Origin: JAYWXI01 sp036016955
GTDB taxonomy: Bacteria; Bacteroidota; Bacteroidia; Flavobacteriales; Weeksellaceae
Reading direction: 5' to 3'
NCBI RefSeq assembly: GCF_036016955.1
Contig: NZ_JAYWXI010000009.1
Location: 67,209 to 131,208 of the forward strand
DNA: 64,000 nt
Part shown: positions 42,564-51,559 of the stretch, one piece after another
Layout of the letters: each line of letters starts with the position of its first letter
How positions within the stretch are numbered: the stretch's first letter is position 1
Translations under genes and position numbers: made by a program
Notes under the pieces: model-generated
Told to the model about the DNA's origin: nothing
Seen by the model: only the letters and a program-made list of their open reading frames with translations
Databases searched by the model: none

Positions 42564-44071
42564 AGCTCTCTTTGCGTGTTGTTTTTTAGCACTTCTTCTA
42601 CGGTTAAGAAATCTTCGTTGTTGTCGGAAAGGAGAATCAGCGAGTCTCCAGCCTGGATTTTGGTGGCTCCGTTAGGGGCGAAGAAGTGGTCGTCCCTCTG
42701 TACCAAAGCGATGAAGGCTTCTTTGGGCAGGTGCAGATCCACGACTTTTTTGTCTACCGCGGCGTAATCGGGATTTATTTTCAAACGTCTGAATTTAGAT
42801 TTAGGTTGGTAAGGCACGAGGTTTTCTTCCGTTGATACAGGGGCTTCGCCTTCCGAATCGTTTTCGGGGATGGCCACGTTCAGCCATTTGGCCACGACGG
42901 GAATGGTGGTGCCTTGCAGTAGGACGGAGGTCAACGAAATGAAAAATACGATGTTAAAAATCATATTGGCTTTTTCTACGCCGGCGATCAGGGGATAGGT
43001 CGCAAAAACGATAGGAACGGCTCCCCGAAGTCCGACCCAGGAAATGTAGAGCCTGCGGCGGTTTTTCATTTTGAAGAAGGCGGTGCTGAGAAACACACTG
43101 ACGGGTCTGGCTATGAAAATCAAAACGAACGAAATGATAAGACCGATGCCTACAACAGGAAGAATTTGGCTTGGGAAAACCAAAAGTCCTAAGGTAAGGA
43201 AGAGGATAATCTGCATCAGCCAAGCGAAACCGTCGTACATTTTGATGATGGAATTTTTATGGATGATATCTTGGTTTCCGAGATAAACGGCGCAGATGTA
43301 GATGGCAAGGAAGCCGTTGCCACCCAAGCGGTCTGTGGCCGAAAAGGTAATGAACATCAGGGCAATCACCAATACGGGGTAGAGGCCTTCATAGCCTAAC
43401 TCGATGCGGTTGATGATTAATTTGCTCAGCTTTCCGAAACCAAACCCCAAAATGGCTCCGAAGACCATTTGTTGTAGAAAGACGGAAATCATGGAGGCTG
43501 GGTTCTGATCGGGATTAACCACCAAAGCGGTAAAGAGAATCGTCAGGACGTAAGCCATAGGGTCGTTACTTCCACTTTCCAGTTCGAGAGTGGGCTTCAG
43601 ATTGCTTCGGAGATTGAGGTTGTTGGAACGCAAAATCGAAAATACGGCGGCGGCATCCGTGGAAGAAACAATGGAGCCGAGCAAAAGGCTTTCGTAAATG
43701 GTGAAATCGGTCAGGTAATAGACGAAAAGCCCCAAGGTAAATGCTGTGAGAAATACGCCCAGAGTGGAAAGCACCATCCCTTGTCCCAAAATGGGTTTTA
43801 CGGACTTCCAGTTGGTGTCTAACCCTCCTGAAAACAAGATGAAATTGAGCGAAACAATTCCGATGAATTGCGTGAGCTTGGGGTCGTTAAAGTGAATGCC
43901 ACCCAAACCTTCCGAGCCGGCTAACATGCCAATTAGGAGGAAAATGATAAGGGTGGGAACCCCAAATTTATAGGCTCTGTTTCCAAAATAAACACTGACG
44001 AATAATAATATTGATCCTATGAGTAAGAAACTCTCGGTGGTTAAATTCATGAAAAAATGCGATTTCTGCAA
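42560..44071 (-). CDS. Potassium/proton antiporter with RCK_C domain
   Basis: A 503-residue cation/proton antiporter of the CPA1/KefB-like group. About 12-13 membrane helices span 8-395, with SSTDAAAVFSILRS as the transport-site motif. After the linker a C-terminal RCK_C domain (about 420-495) ends in DNNEDFLTVEEVLKN and may bind a regulatory ligand. It exports potassium or sodium in exchange for protons at the inner membrane. An in-frame ATG at 44047 (MNLTTESF) is an alternative start. It is convergent with the TIGR02757 gene. Confidence 0.88.
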   Translation of the reverse strand: MQKSHFFMNLTTESFLLIGSILLFVSVYFGNRAYKFGVPTLIIFLLIGMLAGSEGLGGIHFNDPKLTQFIGIVSLNFILFSGGLDTNWKSVKPILGQGMVLSTLGVFLTAFTLGLFVYYLTDFTIYESLLLGSIVSSTDAAAVFSILRSNNLNLRSNLKPTLELESGSNDPMAYVLTILFTALVVNPDQNPASMISVFLQQMVFGAILGFGFGKLSKLIINRIELGYEGLYPVLVIALMFITFSATDRLGGNGFLAIYICAVYLGNQDIIHKNSIIKMYDGFAWLMQIILFLTLGLLVFPSQILPVVGIGLIISFVLIFIARPVSVFLSTAFFKMKNRRRLYISWVGLRGAVPIVFATYPLIAGVEKANMIFNIVFFISLTSVLLQGTTIPVVAKWLNVAIPENDSEGEAPVSTEENLVPYQPKSKFRRLKINPDYAAVDKKVVDLHLPKEAFIALVQRDDHFFAPNGATKIQAGDSLILLSDNNEDFLTVEEVLKNNTQREL

Positions 44072-44233
44072 AAATACAATTTTTCGCCGATTAGAAACGA
44101 GGCAGGCAAAGATTTGAGGAGTGCTAAAGAGAGGTGATGGAAGAAAAAGGTTTAGTTTTGGAACCGAAGTGTAAAAATAAGAAACTGTAAATCAGTTTTT
44201 AACGGATGGTGTAGTGAAAAAAAAAGATTTTTT

Positions 44234-44264
44234 TTTGCAGGAAATAAAAAAGTGCCTATATTTG
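44234..44264 (+). promoter_or_regulatory. Promoter of tRNA-Asp
   Basis: TTTG, 19 nt, then TATATTTG: exact consensus, 47 nt before the tRNA. Confidence 0.75.
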
Positions 44265-44311
44265 CACCACCGAAAAGGAACGAAAGTCTTCGAGGCTTTT
44301 ATTTCAGGTAG

Positions 44312-44385
44312 GATCCGGTAGTTCAGTTGGTTAGAATGCCGCCCTGTCACGGCGGAGGTCGCGGGTTCGAGTCCCGTCCGGATCG
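44312..44385 (+). tRNA. tRNA-Asp (anticodon GTC)
   Basis: Acceptor GATCCGG pairs fully with CCGGATC; discriminator G. The D-arm GTTCAGTTGGTTAGAA, anticodon arm CCGCCCTGTCACGGCGG with anticodon GTC, and T-arm GCGGGTTCGAGTCCCGT fit. CCA is not encoded. A promoter and terminator flank it. Confidence 0.95.
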
Positions 44386-44386
44386 C

Positions 44387-44415
44387 AAAAAAGTCGCTAA
44401 AAAGCGACTTTTTTT
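44387..44415 (+). terminator. Terminator of tRNA-Asp
   Basis: AAAAAAGTCGCT, AAAA, AGCGACTTTTTTT; it can also serve menC on the other strand. Confidence 0.85.
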
Positions 44416-44437
44416 ATTTGGACTTCTTTTTTCTTTG

Positions 44438-45445
44438 TTAAGTAACAATAAAGCTTAGGTTTTCCCCATTTAAATGCAGTGCTGTTTTGGTGTTGTTTGT
44501 AAATAAGCTTCCTGTTCCCAGTCCTTGAGGTAGCGGGCTTTGTTTCGTGTAAGTGTATTGTGCGATGGCATTGAGGCCGACATTGCTCTCTAATGCAGAG
44601 GTAATCCACCAGTCGGAGCCTTGCTTTTCGGCGGAGTAAATCCATTCGTCGGTGCCGGAGAAACCTCCTACTAAGGCGGGTTTTAAGATGATGTATTGCG
44701 GTTGAATGTGGCTAATGAGTTTTTCTTTGTCTTCGGGGGAGTGGATACCGATGAGTTCTTCGTCTAAGGCGATGGGGGTAGGAGTATTTTGGCAAAGTTC
44801 AGCCATGGTGTCGGCTTGCCCGGCTTTGATGGGTTGTTCAATGGAGTGGATTTCGAGTTGGGCGAGTTGTTCTAAAACCTTGGGGGCTTGGATTGGTGAG
44901 AACGCTCCATTGGCATCGACCCGAAGCTCCAGTTCGTTGGCAGGGAATTCATTCCGCAGATTTTTAAGAATTTGGTGTTCTTCTTCCCATCTTACTCCGA
45001 TTTTTAGTTTGATGCATCGGAATCCCACGTTTAATTTTTCTTTAATTTGGCTTTTCATGAAGTCCGGAGAGCCCATCCAGATTAGCCCGTTGATTTTAAT
45101 GGCGTCTTTTCCTTCCGTGAAACGGCTTGGGAAGTAGAGGTTTTTGCCGTGTTTTAGGTTTAGAATGGCTTGTTCGTAGCCGAACCATAAAGAGGGAAAT
45201 GGGCGTAGTTCTTCTTTTAGACGCTCTGGGGCTTCGTTAATGTGGTTGCAGAGCCATTGCAATCGGTCTTCATAATGGGGCAGGTCGTCCGCGCTGAGAC
45301 CTCTGAATAAGGCGCATTCGCCAATCCCGTAGCGGTCGTTTTCGGAAACCTCCAAAAAATAAGTTTCTTTTGTGTGCAGAACGCCGCGGGAAGTTCCTCC
45401 CGGGATTTTAAAGTTGAGGGTATAGGGGCGATAAGTTGCTTTCAT
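44438..45445 (-). CDS. menC: o-Succinylbenzoate synthase
   Basis: A 335-residue enolase-superfamily enzyme for menaquinone synthesis, dehydrating SHCHC to o-succinylbenzoate. It has the KxK base motif (CIKLKIGV), metal ligands in LRVDANGAF, SIEQPI and ALDEELIG, and a late lysine in ILKPALVGGFSG. Length fits. Dipeptide epimerases share this fold, but the Bacteroidota chain start (PYTLNFKIPGGTSRGVL) fits MenC. It follows fbp after a terminator. Confidence 0.88.
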   Translation of the reverse strand: MKATYRPYTLNFKIPGGTSRGVLHTKETYFLEVSENDRYGIGECALFRGLSADDLPHYEDRLQWLCNHINEAPERLKEELRPFPSLWFGYEQAILNLKHGKNLYFPSRFTEGKDAIKINGLIWMGSPDFMKSQIKEKLNVGFRCIKLKIGVRWEEEHQILKNLRNEFPANELELRVDANGAFSPIQAPKVLEQLAQLEIHSIEQPIKAGQADTMAELCQNTPTPIALDEELIGIHSPEDKEKLISHIQPQYIILKPALVGGFSGTDEWIYSAEKQGSDWWITSALESNVGLNAIAQYTYTKQSPLPQGLGTGSLFTNNTKTALHLNGENLSFIVT

Positions 45446-45476
45446 AAAAAAAAGTCAGAGGAGGTCTCCTCTGACC
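45444..45476 (-). terminator. Terminator between fbp and menC
   Basis: A 10-bp perfect stem GTCAGAGGAG / CTCCTCTGAC with a T-run on the minus strand, just after the fbp gene. Confidence 0.75.
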
Positions 45477-45505
45477 GGGTTTAGGTTTGTGGTATTTTTT
45501 TATCG

Positions 45506-46525
45506 TTAATCCTTTATGGCATCCATGCGCATGAATTCTTCGGCTTTTTCTACCATTTCCACGCTGCCGCAGAAGAAAGGAACGCGCTGGTGAAGCTCGG
45601 TGGGTTCAATCTCCATGATTCTTCGGAAGCCGTCGGAGGCTTTACCGCCGGCTTGTTCTGCCAAGAAAGCCATGGGGTTGCATTCGTACAAAAGCCTTAG
45701 TTTTCCGTTAGGAGCATTGGCGTAGGACGGGTACATATAGATGCCGCCTTTAATCATGTTTCGGTGGAAATCGGAGCATAGCGAACCGATGTATCTTGAG
45801 GTGTAAGGACGGTCGCCTTCCATCATTTGGCAGTATTTCAGGTAGTTTTTAACCCCTTGGGGGAATTTGATGTAATTTCCTTCGTTGATGGAGTATATTT
45901 TTCCTTTTTTAGGGAATTTCATGTTAGGGTGGGACAGGTAATAGGTGCCCAGGCTCGGATCCAAAGTGAAGCCGTTAACGCCGTTTCCGGTGGTGTAAAC
46001 AATCATGGTGGAAGAACCGTAAACCACATATCCTGCTGCCACCTGATTAACTCCTTTTTGTAGGAAGTCTTTCATTTCCACGGGGCTTCCGGGCTCGGTT
46101 ACTCTTCGGTAGATGGAAAAAATGGTTCCCACGGAAACATTGACGTCGATATTGGAGGAGCCGTCCAAAGGATCGATAAGGACGACGTATTTGCTCAAGT
46201 GGCCGTTGTTTCCGCTTTGGATTTCGATGTAATCGTCGCTTTCTTCGGAGGCGATACCACAGACCACCTCGCGTTGGGATAGTGCGGTGATGAAAATCTC
46301 ATTGGCCAGTACGTCCAGCTTTTGTTGGTCTTCTCCTTGGACGTTGGTGTGGCCTGCGCCTCCCAAAATGTCGGCTATGCCGGCCTTGTTTACTTCGCGG
46401 TTAACGACTTTTGAGGCGAGCCGTATGGCGCTGAGCAGTCGGGAAAGTTCTCCGGTAGAGTACTGAAAATCATCTTGTTTCTCGATAATAAATTCGCCTA
46501 AAGTTTGTAGTGCCTGATCTCCCAT
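45506..46525 (-). CDS. fbp: Class 1 fructose-1,6-bisphosphatase
   Basis: A 339-residue enzyme that releases phosphate from fructose-1,6-bisphosphate in gluconeogenesis. Motifs are DPLDGSSNIDVNVSVG (metal site), ASEESDDYIEI, YTSRYIGSLCSDFHRN and GGIYMYP. Length is typical of class 1. It is divergent from the aspartate kinase gene and is followed by a strong hairpin before menC. Confidence 0.96.
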   Translation of the reverse strand: MGDQALQTLGEFIIEKQDDFQYSTGELSRLLSAIRLASKVVNREVNKAGIADILGGAGHTNVQGEDQQKLDVLANEIFITALSQREVVCGIASEESDDYIEIQSGNNGHLSKYVVLIDPLDGSSNIDVNVSVGTIFSIYRRVTEPGSPVEMKDFLQKGVNQVAAGYVVYGSSTMIVYTTGNGVNGFTLDPSLGTYYLSHPNMKFPKKGKIYSINEGNYIKFPQGVKNYLKYCQMMEGDRPYTSRYIGSLCSDFHRNMIKGGIYMYPSYANAPNGKLRLLYECNPMAFLAEQAGGKASDGFRRIMEIEPTELHQRVPFFCGSVEMVEKAEEFMRMDAIKD

Positions 46526-46658
46526 TTTTGGTAATTTTCTTTTCCCGTAAATTTCGGAAAATTATTTTAAATCTTCCCTATCGGTATCGGGAAATGATGC
46601 AAATCATAAATTGAAAGGCTTTTTTGAGGCTTGGTTTTTTCAATTAATGATAAATTAA

Positions 46659-46666
46659 TACTTTTG
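46659..46666 (+). promoter_or_regulatory. -7 box before aspartate kinase
   Basis: TACTTTTG, 62 nt before the start codon at 46729. Confidence 0.4.
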
Positions 46667-46728
46667 AGAATTATTTTCGCGGGAAGCAGAAAACTTGTGG
46701 AAGTAAAATCATTAAACCCACCTTTTAG

Positions 46729-47967
46729 ATGAAAGTATACAAATTCGGGGGAGCTTCGGTGAAAGACGCTCAAAGTGTGCGAAACGTTTTGACGGTTTTG
46801 AGCAGTCAGGGGTTTGAAGAATGCCTGTTGGTGGTTTCGGCGATGGGAAAAACCACCAATGCCTTGGAAAAGGTAGTAGAGATATATTTTAAAAATGAAA
46901 ATCCTCAGGCGGCGCTTCGGGAGGTGAAGCAGATGCATAAGGAAATTGCCGAATCGCTTTTTCCCCAGGGGCATTCGGTGTTTGATGAGATTTCGCTTTT
47001 TTTTGATGATATTGAGTCTTTTTTGCGGCGGAACAAGTCGCCTAATTATAATTTTGTTTATGATCAGGTGGTGGCCTGCGGGGAGTTGATTTCCTCCAAA
47101 ATACTGAGTGAATTTTTGACGCTTGAAGGTCTAACTAACCAATGGTTGGATGCAAGGGATTTTATTAAAACCGATGCGACTTACCGTGAGGGGCAGGTGG
47201 ATTGGGGCGAAACGGAAAAAAAGATCGCTTCCTTGGATCGGAATAAAAGCTATGTTACCCAAGGGTTTATCGGTTCCGATGACAATAACTTTACGGTAAC
47301 CTTGGGGCGTGAAGGCTCGGATTATTCGGCGGCGATTTTTGCCTACTGCCTTGAGGCGGAGGCCATGACGATATGGAAGGATGTTCCCGGGGTAATGACG
47401 GGGGATCCCCGAAAATTCAGTGGGGTGAAGCTGTTGAAACATATTTCTTACGAAGAGGCTATAGAAATGGCTTATTATGGGGCTTCGGTGATTCATCCTA
47501 AGACGCTTCAACCTTTAAAGCAGAAAAACATTCCTTTTTTTGTGAAATCCTTTCTTTCTCCGCAGGAGCCGGGAACCAAAGTGGGGATTTCCGAACAAAA
47601 CGAATATACGGAGAGCTATATTCTTAAGGAAGGGCAGGTGTTGATGCGTATTTCCACCAAAGATTTTTCCTTTATAGCGGAGGAGCACCTTAGTCTTATT
47701 TTCACGGCTTTGGCTAAATTCAGAATTAAAATATCGCTGATGCAGAATTCGGCGATTTCTTTGGCGCTTTGCCTGGAGGACAAATATCAAAACATTGAGA
47801 ATTTGCGAAACGAGCTCTGTGGTAATTTTGCCGTGGAAATCACCAAGGAGGTTTCGCTTTATACCATAAGGAATGCGGACGTAAAGGATTTGGATCGGTT
47901 GTATAGTGGGAAGAAGGTGCTTTTGGAGCAGCTTTCCAAGAATACGGTTCAGATGGTTATTCAATAA
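46729..47967 (+). CDS. Aspartate kinase
   Basis: A 412-residue monofunctional aspartate kinase, first step of lysine, threonine and methionine synthesis. KFGGASVKDA at the start and TLGREGSDYSAAIFAY are the kinase motifs; the C-terminal 110 residues are ACT-like and may bind an amino-acid effector. There is no homoserine dehydrogenase fusion. It is followed after 15 nt by the acyltransferase gene, likely in one transcript. Confidence 0.93.
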   Translation: MKVYKFGGASVKDAQSVRNVLTVLSSQGFEECLLVVSAMGKTTNALEKVVEIYFKNENPQAALREVKQMHKEIAESLFPQGHSVFDEISLFFDDIESFLRRNKSPNYNFVYDQVVACGELISSKILSEFLTLEGLTNQWLDARDFIKTDATYREGQVDWGETEKKIASLDRNKSYVTQGFIGSDDNNFTVTLGREGSDYSAAIFAYCLEAEAMTIWKDVPGVMTGDPRKFSGVKLLKHISYEEAIEMAYYGASVIHPKTLQPLKQKNIPFFVKSFLSPQEPGTKVGISEQNEYTESYILKEGQVLMRISTKDFSFIAEEHLSLIFTALAKFRIKISLMQNSAISLALCLEDKYQNIENLRNELCGNFAVEITKEVSLYTIRNADVKDLDRLYSGKKVLLEQLSKNTVQMVIQ

Positions 47968-47982
47968 AAAACAAGAGAAACG

Positions 47983-49809
47983 ATGGGACTCGTCACTAAA
48001 GAGGATTTAATAAAAGCAACGGGGCTTTCCAAGATGGGCTTGCTGAAGGTTCCGTTGGCAGGAGCGATGATGAAGCTGGCTAAATTGGATGCGGTCAATA
48101 AGCTTTATGATAAGATAAAAGATAAGAAAGGCGCCGATTTTTTCGAGGCATTTTTAAAGGAGCGAAAACTCAAGTATATCGTTTTTGAAGAGGATTTGGC
48201 TCGTATCCCCAAAAGCGGACCGTTTATTTTGGTTTCCAATCATCCGTTGGGGGCGATAGACGGGATTTTGATGACGAAGATTCTGAGCGAAATCCGACCG
48301 GATTTTAAGGTGATGGGCAATTTTCTTTTGGAAAAAATTGAACCGATGAAGCCTTATGTGCTTTCGGTTAATCCGTTTGAAGGACGAAAGGAGGCGTACA
48401 GCAGTACCTCCGGAATGCGAGAAACGCTTAAGCATTTGCAAGAAGGCGGCTGTGTGGGGATTTTTCCGGCGGGGGAGGTTTCCAATACCAATAACGAATG
48501 GGGAGAGGTAAGGGATAAAAAATGGCAGAAGCCGGTGCTTAAACTTATCAAAAAGGCAAAAGTACCGGTGGTGCCGATGTATTTTCATGCCAAAAACAGT
48601 GCTTTATTTTACCAAATGGCTAAACTTCATCCGGATTTGCAGACGTTGATGTTGCCTTCGGAGATGCTGCGTAAGCGGGAAAATCCGATTCGGATTCGTA
48701 TAGGCAAGCCCGTTACTCCGAAAGTCATTGGGGAACAGGAATCGGTGGAGGAATTGGGCGAGTTTCTTTGCGGAAAGATTCAGATGTTGAAGAATTATTA
48801 CGAGCGTCGCAAATCGTTGCCGGAAAAGCTCAACTTGCCTAATCTCAAACTGAGTTTGCCTCTCTTGAAAGAGGGCAATGTGGTGGCTAATATCATTGAC
48901 GAAACCCCACGGGAAGACATGGAGGCCGAGATCGAAAAACTGTATGCGGCGGATAAAATGCTTTTCAGAAACGGGGATTACGAAGTTTTCTTTGCCGAGT
49001 ACCACGAGATTCCGTCTATTATTCGGGAAATCGGAAGGCAAAGGGAGATGACTTTTCGGGAAGTGGGCGAGGGAAGCAACCTTCCGTTTGATTTGGATGA
49101 ATACGATCCGCACTATCATCATTTGTTTCTTTGGGATCGGGCGGCGAAGACCCTTGCGGGGGCTTACCGTATGGCTTTGGGAAAAAAGGTGCTTAAAAGC
49201 CATGGGATTTCGGGGTTTTATACGGCGTCTTTGTTTGAGTTCGACCCGGAGCTTCAACCTTTTTTTAAGAAGGTGATCGAGATGGGGCGGGCCTATATAT
49301 GGAAGGAGTATCAGCAGAAGCCTTTGCCTTTGTTTTTGCTTTGGCGGGGGATTGTGCATGTTTGCTTGCGGAATCCGGATCATAAGTTTTTGATGGGAGG
49401 AGTGAGCATTAGTAACAAATTTTCGGAGTTCAGTAAATCGCTGATGATCGAATTCATGCGTTCGCACTACTACGATGCGGCGGTGGCGCAGTACGTTCAC
49501 CCGAGAAACGAATATAAAGTGAAGCTCAACGAGCGGGATAAGAGCTTCTTTTTGGATGAAGTGCAGTCGGATCTCAATAAAATGGATAAGATTATTGATG
49601 ACTTGGAGCCGGAGATGCGTATGCCTGTTCTGATAAAGAAGTATATTAAGCAAAATGCTAAAGTGATTGCTTTTAATGTGGATCCGGGCTTTAATGATGC
49701 GATTGATGGTTTGATGTATATTCGCATTAGCGATCTTCCGGAGAGTACTATTACGCCTGTTTTGGAGGAGATGGGGGAGCTGATTAAACAAGAAAGTGAA
49801 AAAAAATAA
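47983..49809 (+). CDS. Fused PlsC-GNAT acyltransferase (amino-acid lipid synthase type)
   Basis: A 608-residue two-domain enzyme. The N-terminal half (about 60-270) is a PlsC-like lysophospholipid acyltransferase with SNHPLGAIDG and FPAGEVSNTN. The C-terminal half (about 300-560) is a GNAT-type N-acyltransferase, as in ornithine/glycine lipid synthases (motifs GAYRMALGKKVL and EMGRAYI). The fusion resembles OlsF, the bifunctional ornithine lipid synthase known from Flavobacterium. It should make an N-acyl amino-acid lipid at the inner membrane; the amino acid cannot be read. It lies 15 nt after the aspartate kinase. Confidence 0.85.
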   Translation: MGLVTKEDLIKATGLSKMGLLKVPLAGAMMKLAKLDAVNKLYDKIKDKKGADFFEAFLKERKLKYIVFEEDLARIPKSGPFILVSNHPLGAIDGILMTKILSEIRPDFKVMGNFLLEKIEPMKPYVLSVNPFEGRKEAYSSTSGMRETLKHLQEGGCVGIFPAGEVSNTNNEWGEVRDKKWQKPVLKLIKKAKVPVVPMYFHAKNSALFYQMAKLHPDLQTLMLPSEMLRKRENPIRIRIGKPVTPKVIGEQESVEELGEFLCGKIQMLKNYYERRKSLPEKLNLPNLKLSLPLLKEGNVVANIIDETPREDMEAEIEKLYAADKMLFRNGDYEVFFAEYHEIPSIIREIGRQREMTFREVGEGSNLPFDLDEYDPHYHHLFLWDRAAKTLAGAYRMALGKKVLKSHGISGFYTASLFEFDPELQPFFKKVIEMGRAYIWKEYQQKPLPLFLLWRGIVHVCLRNPDHKFLMGGVSISNKFSEFSKSLMIEFMRSHYYDAAVAQYVHPRNEYKVKLNERDKSFFLDEVQSDLNKMDKIIDDLEPEMRMPVLIKKYIKQNAKVIAFNVDPGFNDAIDGLMYIRISDLPESTITPVLEEMGELIKQESEKK

Positions 49810-49861
49810 CTTTGATAATCAGTTTGTTGTTATTTTTTTTGAAAAAAATAGTTCCAAAGAC

Positions 49862-49892
49862 TTGCGTCGTATAGAAAAAGGTTGTACTTTTG
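49862..49892 (+). promoter_or_regulatory. Promoter of tRNA-Phe
   Basis: TTG, 20 nt, then TACTTTTG, 19 nt before the tRNA. Confidence 0.6.
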
Positions 49893-49911
49893 CAACATCA
49901 ATTAAGGAAAT

Positions 49912-49984
<73 letters not shown>

Positions 49985-50019
49985 CTTTAAGGAAGAGTTT
50001 TAATTCTTCTAAAATTTTG

Positions 50020-50043
50020 AAGCCCCTTTTAGGGGCTTTTTTT
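50020..50043 (+). terminator. Terminator of tRNA-Phe
   Basis: AAGCCCC, TTTTA, GGGGCTTTTTTT. Confidence 0.85.
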
Positions 50044-50195
50044 ATGCTCTTGTTTTAAGGCTTTTCCTGAACTTTCTTTTTTGTGGAGGACCATCAGGTG
50101 GGTTTGGCATTAGTAAAACTATTTTCCGAAAAATTTTATAAATTTCAGAGGTTTAATCTTTAACCGAAAGAGGATGTTAAAGCAAAACATGGCCG

Positions 50196-50549
50196 ATGAA
50201 GTTTAAGGTTTATTTTATATTTATTTTTAGTATGGTATCTTGCCTTGAAGTGGATTGCAATAGGCTCAGAGAGGTGTATTCGGAAGAAGAATGTTTAATT
50301 GTCATAGAAAAGCCACCGAAACCATCGACTTGGTTTCATGCTGAAGGGATAAATCCGATGACCAATAAACCTTGCGAATGTAAAAGCGCAAATAGGTGGT
50401 GGAGTTTGTACAGCAGCGAAATACAGCAAGGCGATACGATCTTTAAAAAGCGAGGCGAATTATCTTTCAATATTCATAAAAAGGATACGGTTATTACACA
50501 CTATTGGGAATGTAATGGTAAGGTTGATGGATGGAGAAAAACCGACTGA
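50196..50549 (+). CDS. Small secreted protein, unknown
   Basis: A 117-residue protein with a hydrophobic N-terminus (MKFKVYFIFIFSMVSC, Cys16 as a probable lipobox) and several further cysteines and Trp residues. It is not recognised. With the two genes that follow it forms an AT-rich patch behind tRNA-Phe. It could be the leftover or immunity part of an accessory module; no partner is identified. Confidence 0.5.
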   Translation: MKFKVYFIFIFSMVSCLEVDCNRLREVYSEEECLIVIEKPPKPSTWFHAEGINPMTNKPCECKSANRWWSLYSSEIQQGDTIFKKRGELSFNIHKKDTVITHYWECNGKVDGWRKTD

Positions 50550-50580
50550 AAATCAAATTAAATTGTCACAATAGGTAAAC

Positions 50581-50943
50581 ATGAGCAAAACAGCAAAAAT
50601 TATATTGGTAATAGCCTTGCTTCCGCCATTTATATTTATGGGGTATTATTTTTTTAGTGGCGTTTTCGATAATAAAACAAGAAAAGATTATTTCATAGAG
50701 GATAGAAGAATGTTAGCGTTTAATTTTAAAATTGATACAATATTTGAAGATAAAAATAATCGTTATGTAGTCACCATGAAAGGAAAAAGTAAAAATGATA
50801 TAGCAAGGTCTGAAGGGGGCTGGGAAAATTTCTTTAAAGTAAATGATTCCATAGTAAAGGAAAAAGATTCGCTAAAAATTTATATTTACAGAAATAGTAA
50901 ACTGGACACTGTTTTAGATTATAATGCTGTTAGTATTAGGTAA
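50581..50943 (+). CDS. Small membrane-anchored protein, unknown
   Basis: A 120-residue protein with one N-terminal membrane helix (about 5-28, IILVIALLPPFIFMGYYFF) and a soluble charged remainder. It is not recognised. It lies 31 nt after the previous gene and may be co-transcribed. Confidence 0.5.
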   Translation: MSKTAKIILVIALLPPFIFMGYYFFSGVFDNKTRKDYFIEDRRMLAFNFKIDTIFEDKNNRYVVTMKGKSKNDIARSEGGWENFFKVNDSIVKEKDSLKIYIYRNSKLDTVLDYNAVSIR

Positions 50944-51001
50944 GGAGGTTTGCCAAGGTAACCAATGGAGAAGGGTGAAATAGAAAATAATAAAAAATGA
51001 A

Positions 51002-51469
51002 ATGAGAATGGAAAGAGGAGCCAAAATAATGAGTATACTTTTCTTTTTTCTGTTTATAGTCTCTTGTAGTTCGGATTACAAAAAGGAATATAAAAGTAAG
51101 GAAGATCCTGACAATAGCTTTATAGTTGAGACATTTGATAATAGGAGTAAAATGATAACATCAATGGCTTATCGGAATAAAATAACCGATTCTTTATACT
51201 TCCTAAGGGTAAATGATGAATTTTATCAGTGTGATAGAACTTTTTTGAAACAGAGTACAGTAAAAAATGCTCAATTTTCAACGGTTAAAGAGTATAGAAT
51301 TCCAAGAACGCTCAATGCAGCTCATGACAGACTTATTATAAAAAGAGAGGGGGATGCATTTGTTACCATCAATAACATGAGTGGTGATGGGACGGTTTAT
51401 TTAAAATATTTTTATGATAAAGAGTATAAGATATTAAAGATTGAAACGATGGGAGTGGTGTATCAGTAG
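51002..51469 (+). CDS. Small lipoprotein, unknown
   Basis: A 155-residue protein with a lipoprotein signal (ILFFFLFIVSC, lipobox Cys about 22) and a beta-rich mature part. It is not recognised. ATG at 51008 or 51029 would give an equally good signal, so the start is uncertain. It is the third of the AT-rich trio behind tRNA-Phe and is followed by a convergent bestrophin gene. Confidence 0.5.
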   Translation: MRMERGAKIMSILFFFLFIVSCSSDYKKEYKSKEDPDNSFIVETFDNRSKMITSMAYRNKITDSLYFLRVNDEFYQCDRTFLKQSTVKNAQFSTVKEYRIPRTLNAAHDRLIIKREGDAFVTINNMSGDGTVYLKYFYDKEYKILKIETMGVVYQ

Positions 51470-51559
51470 GAGTTAGGTAGGCTGAACAACAAGGGTTGGG
51501 GATTTAATGCCATTGGCCTGAGAGGAAGAAGGGGGATGGGTTGGGGCTGAAAATAGGAA

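Noticed and set aside
48604..49791. 395-codon open frame opposite the acyltransferase gene
   Set aside because: Antisense shadow with His/Arg/Leu bias and no motif; the plus-strand gene has clear domains.
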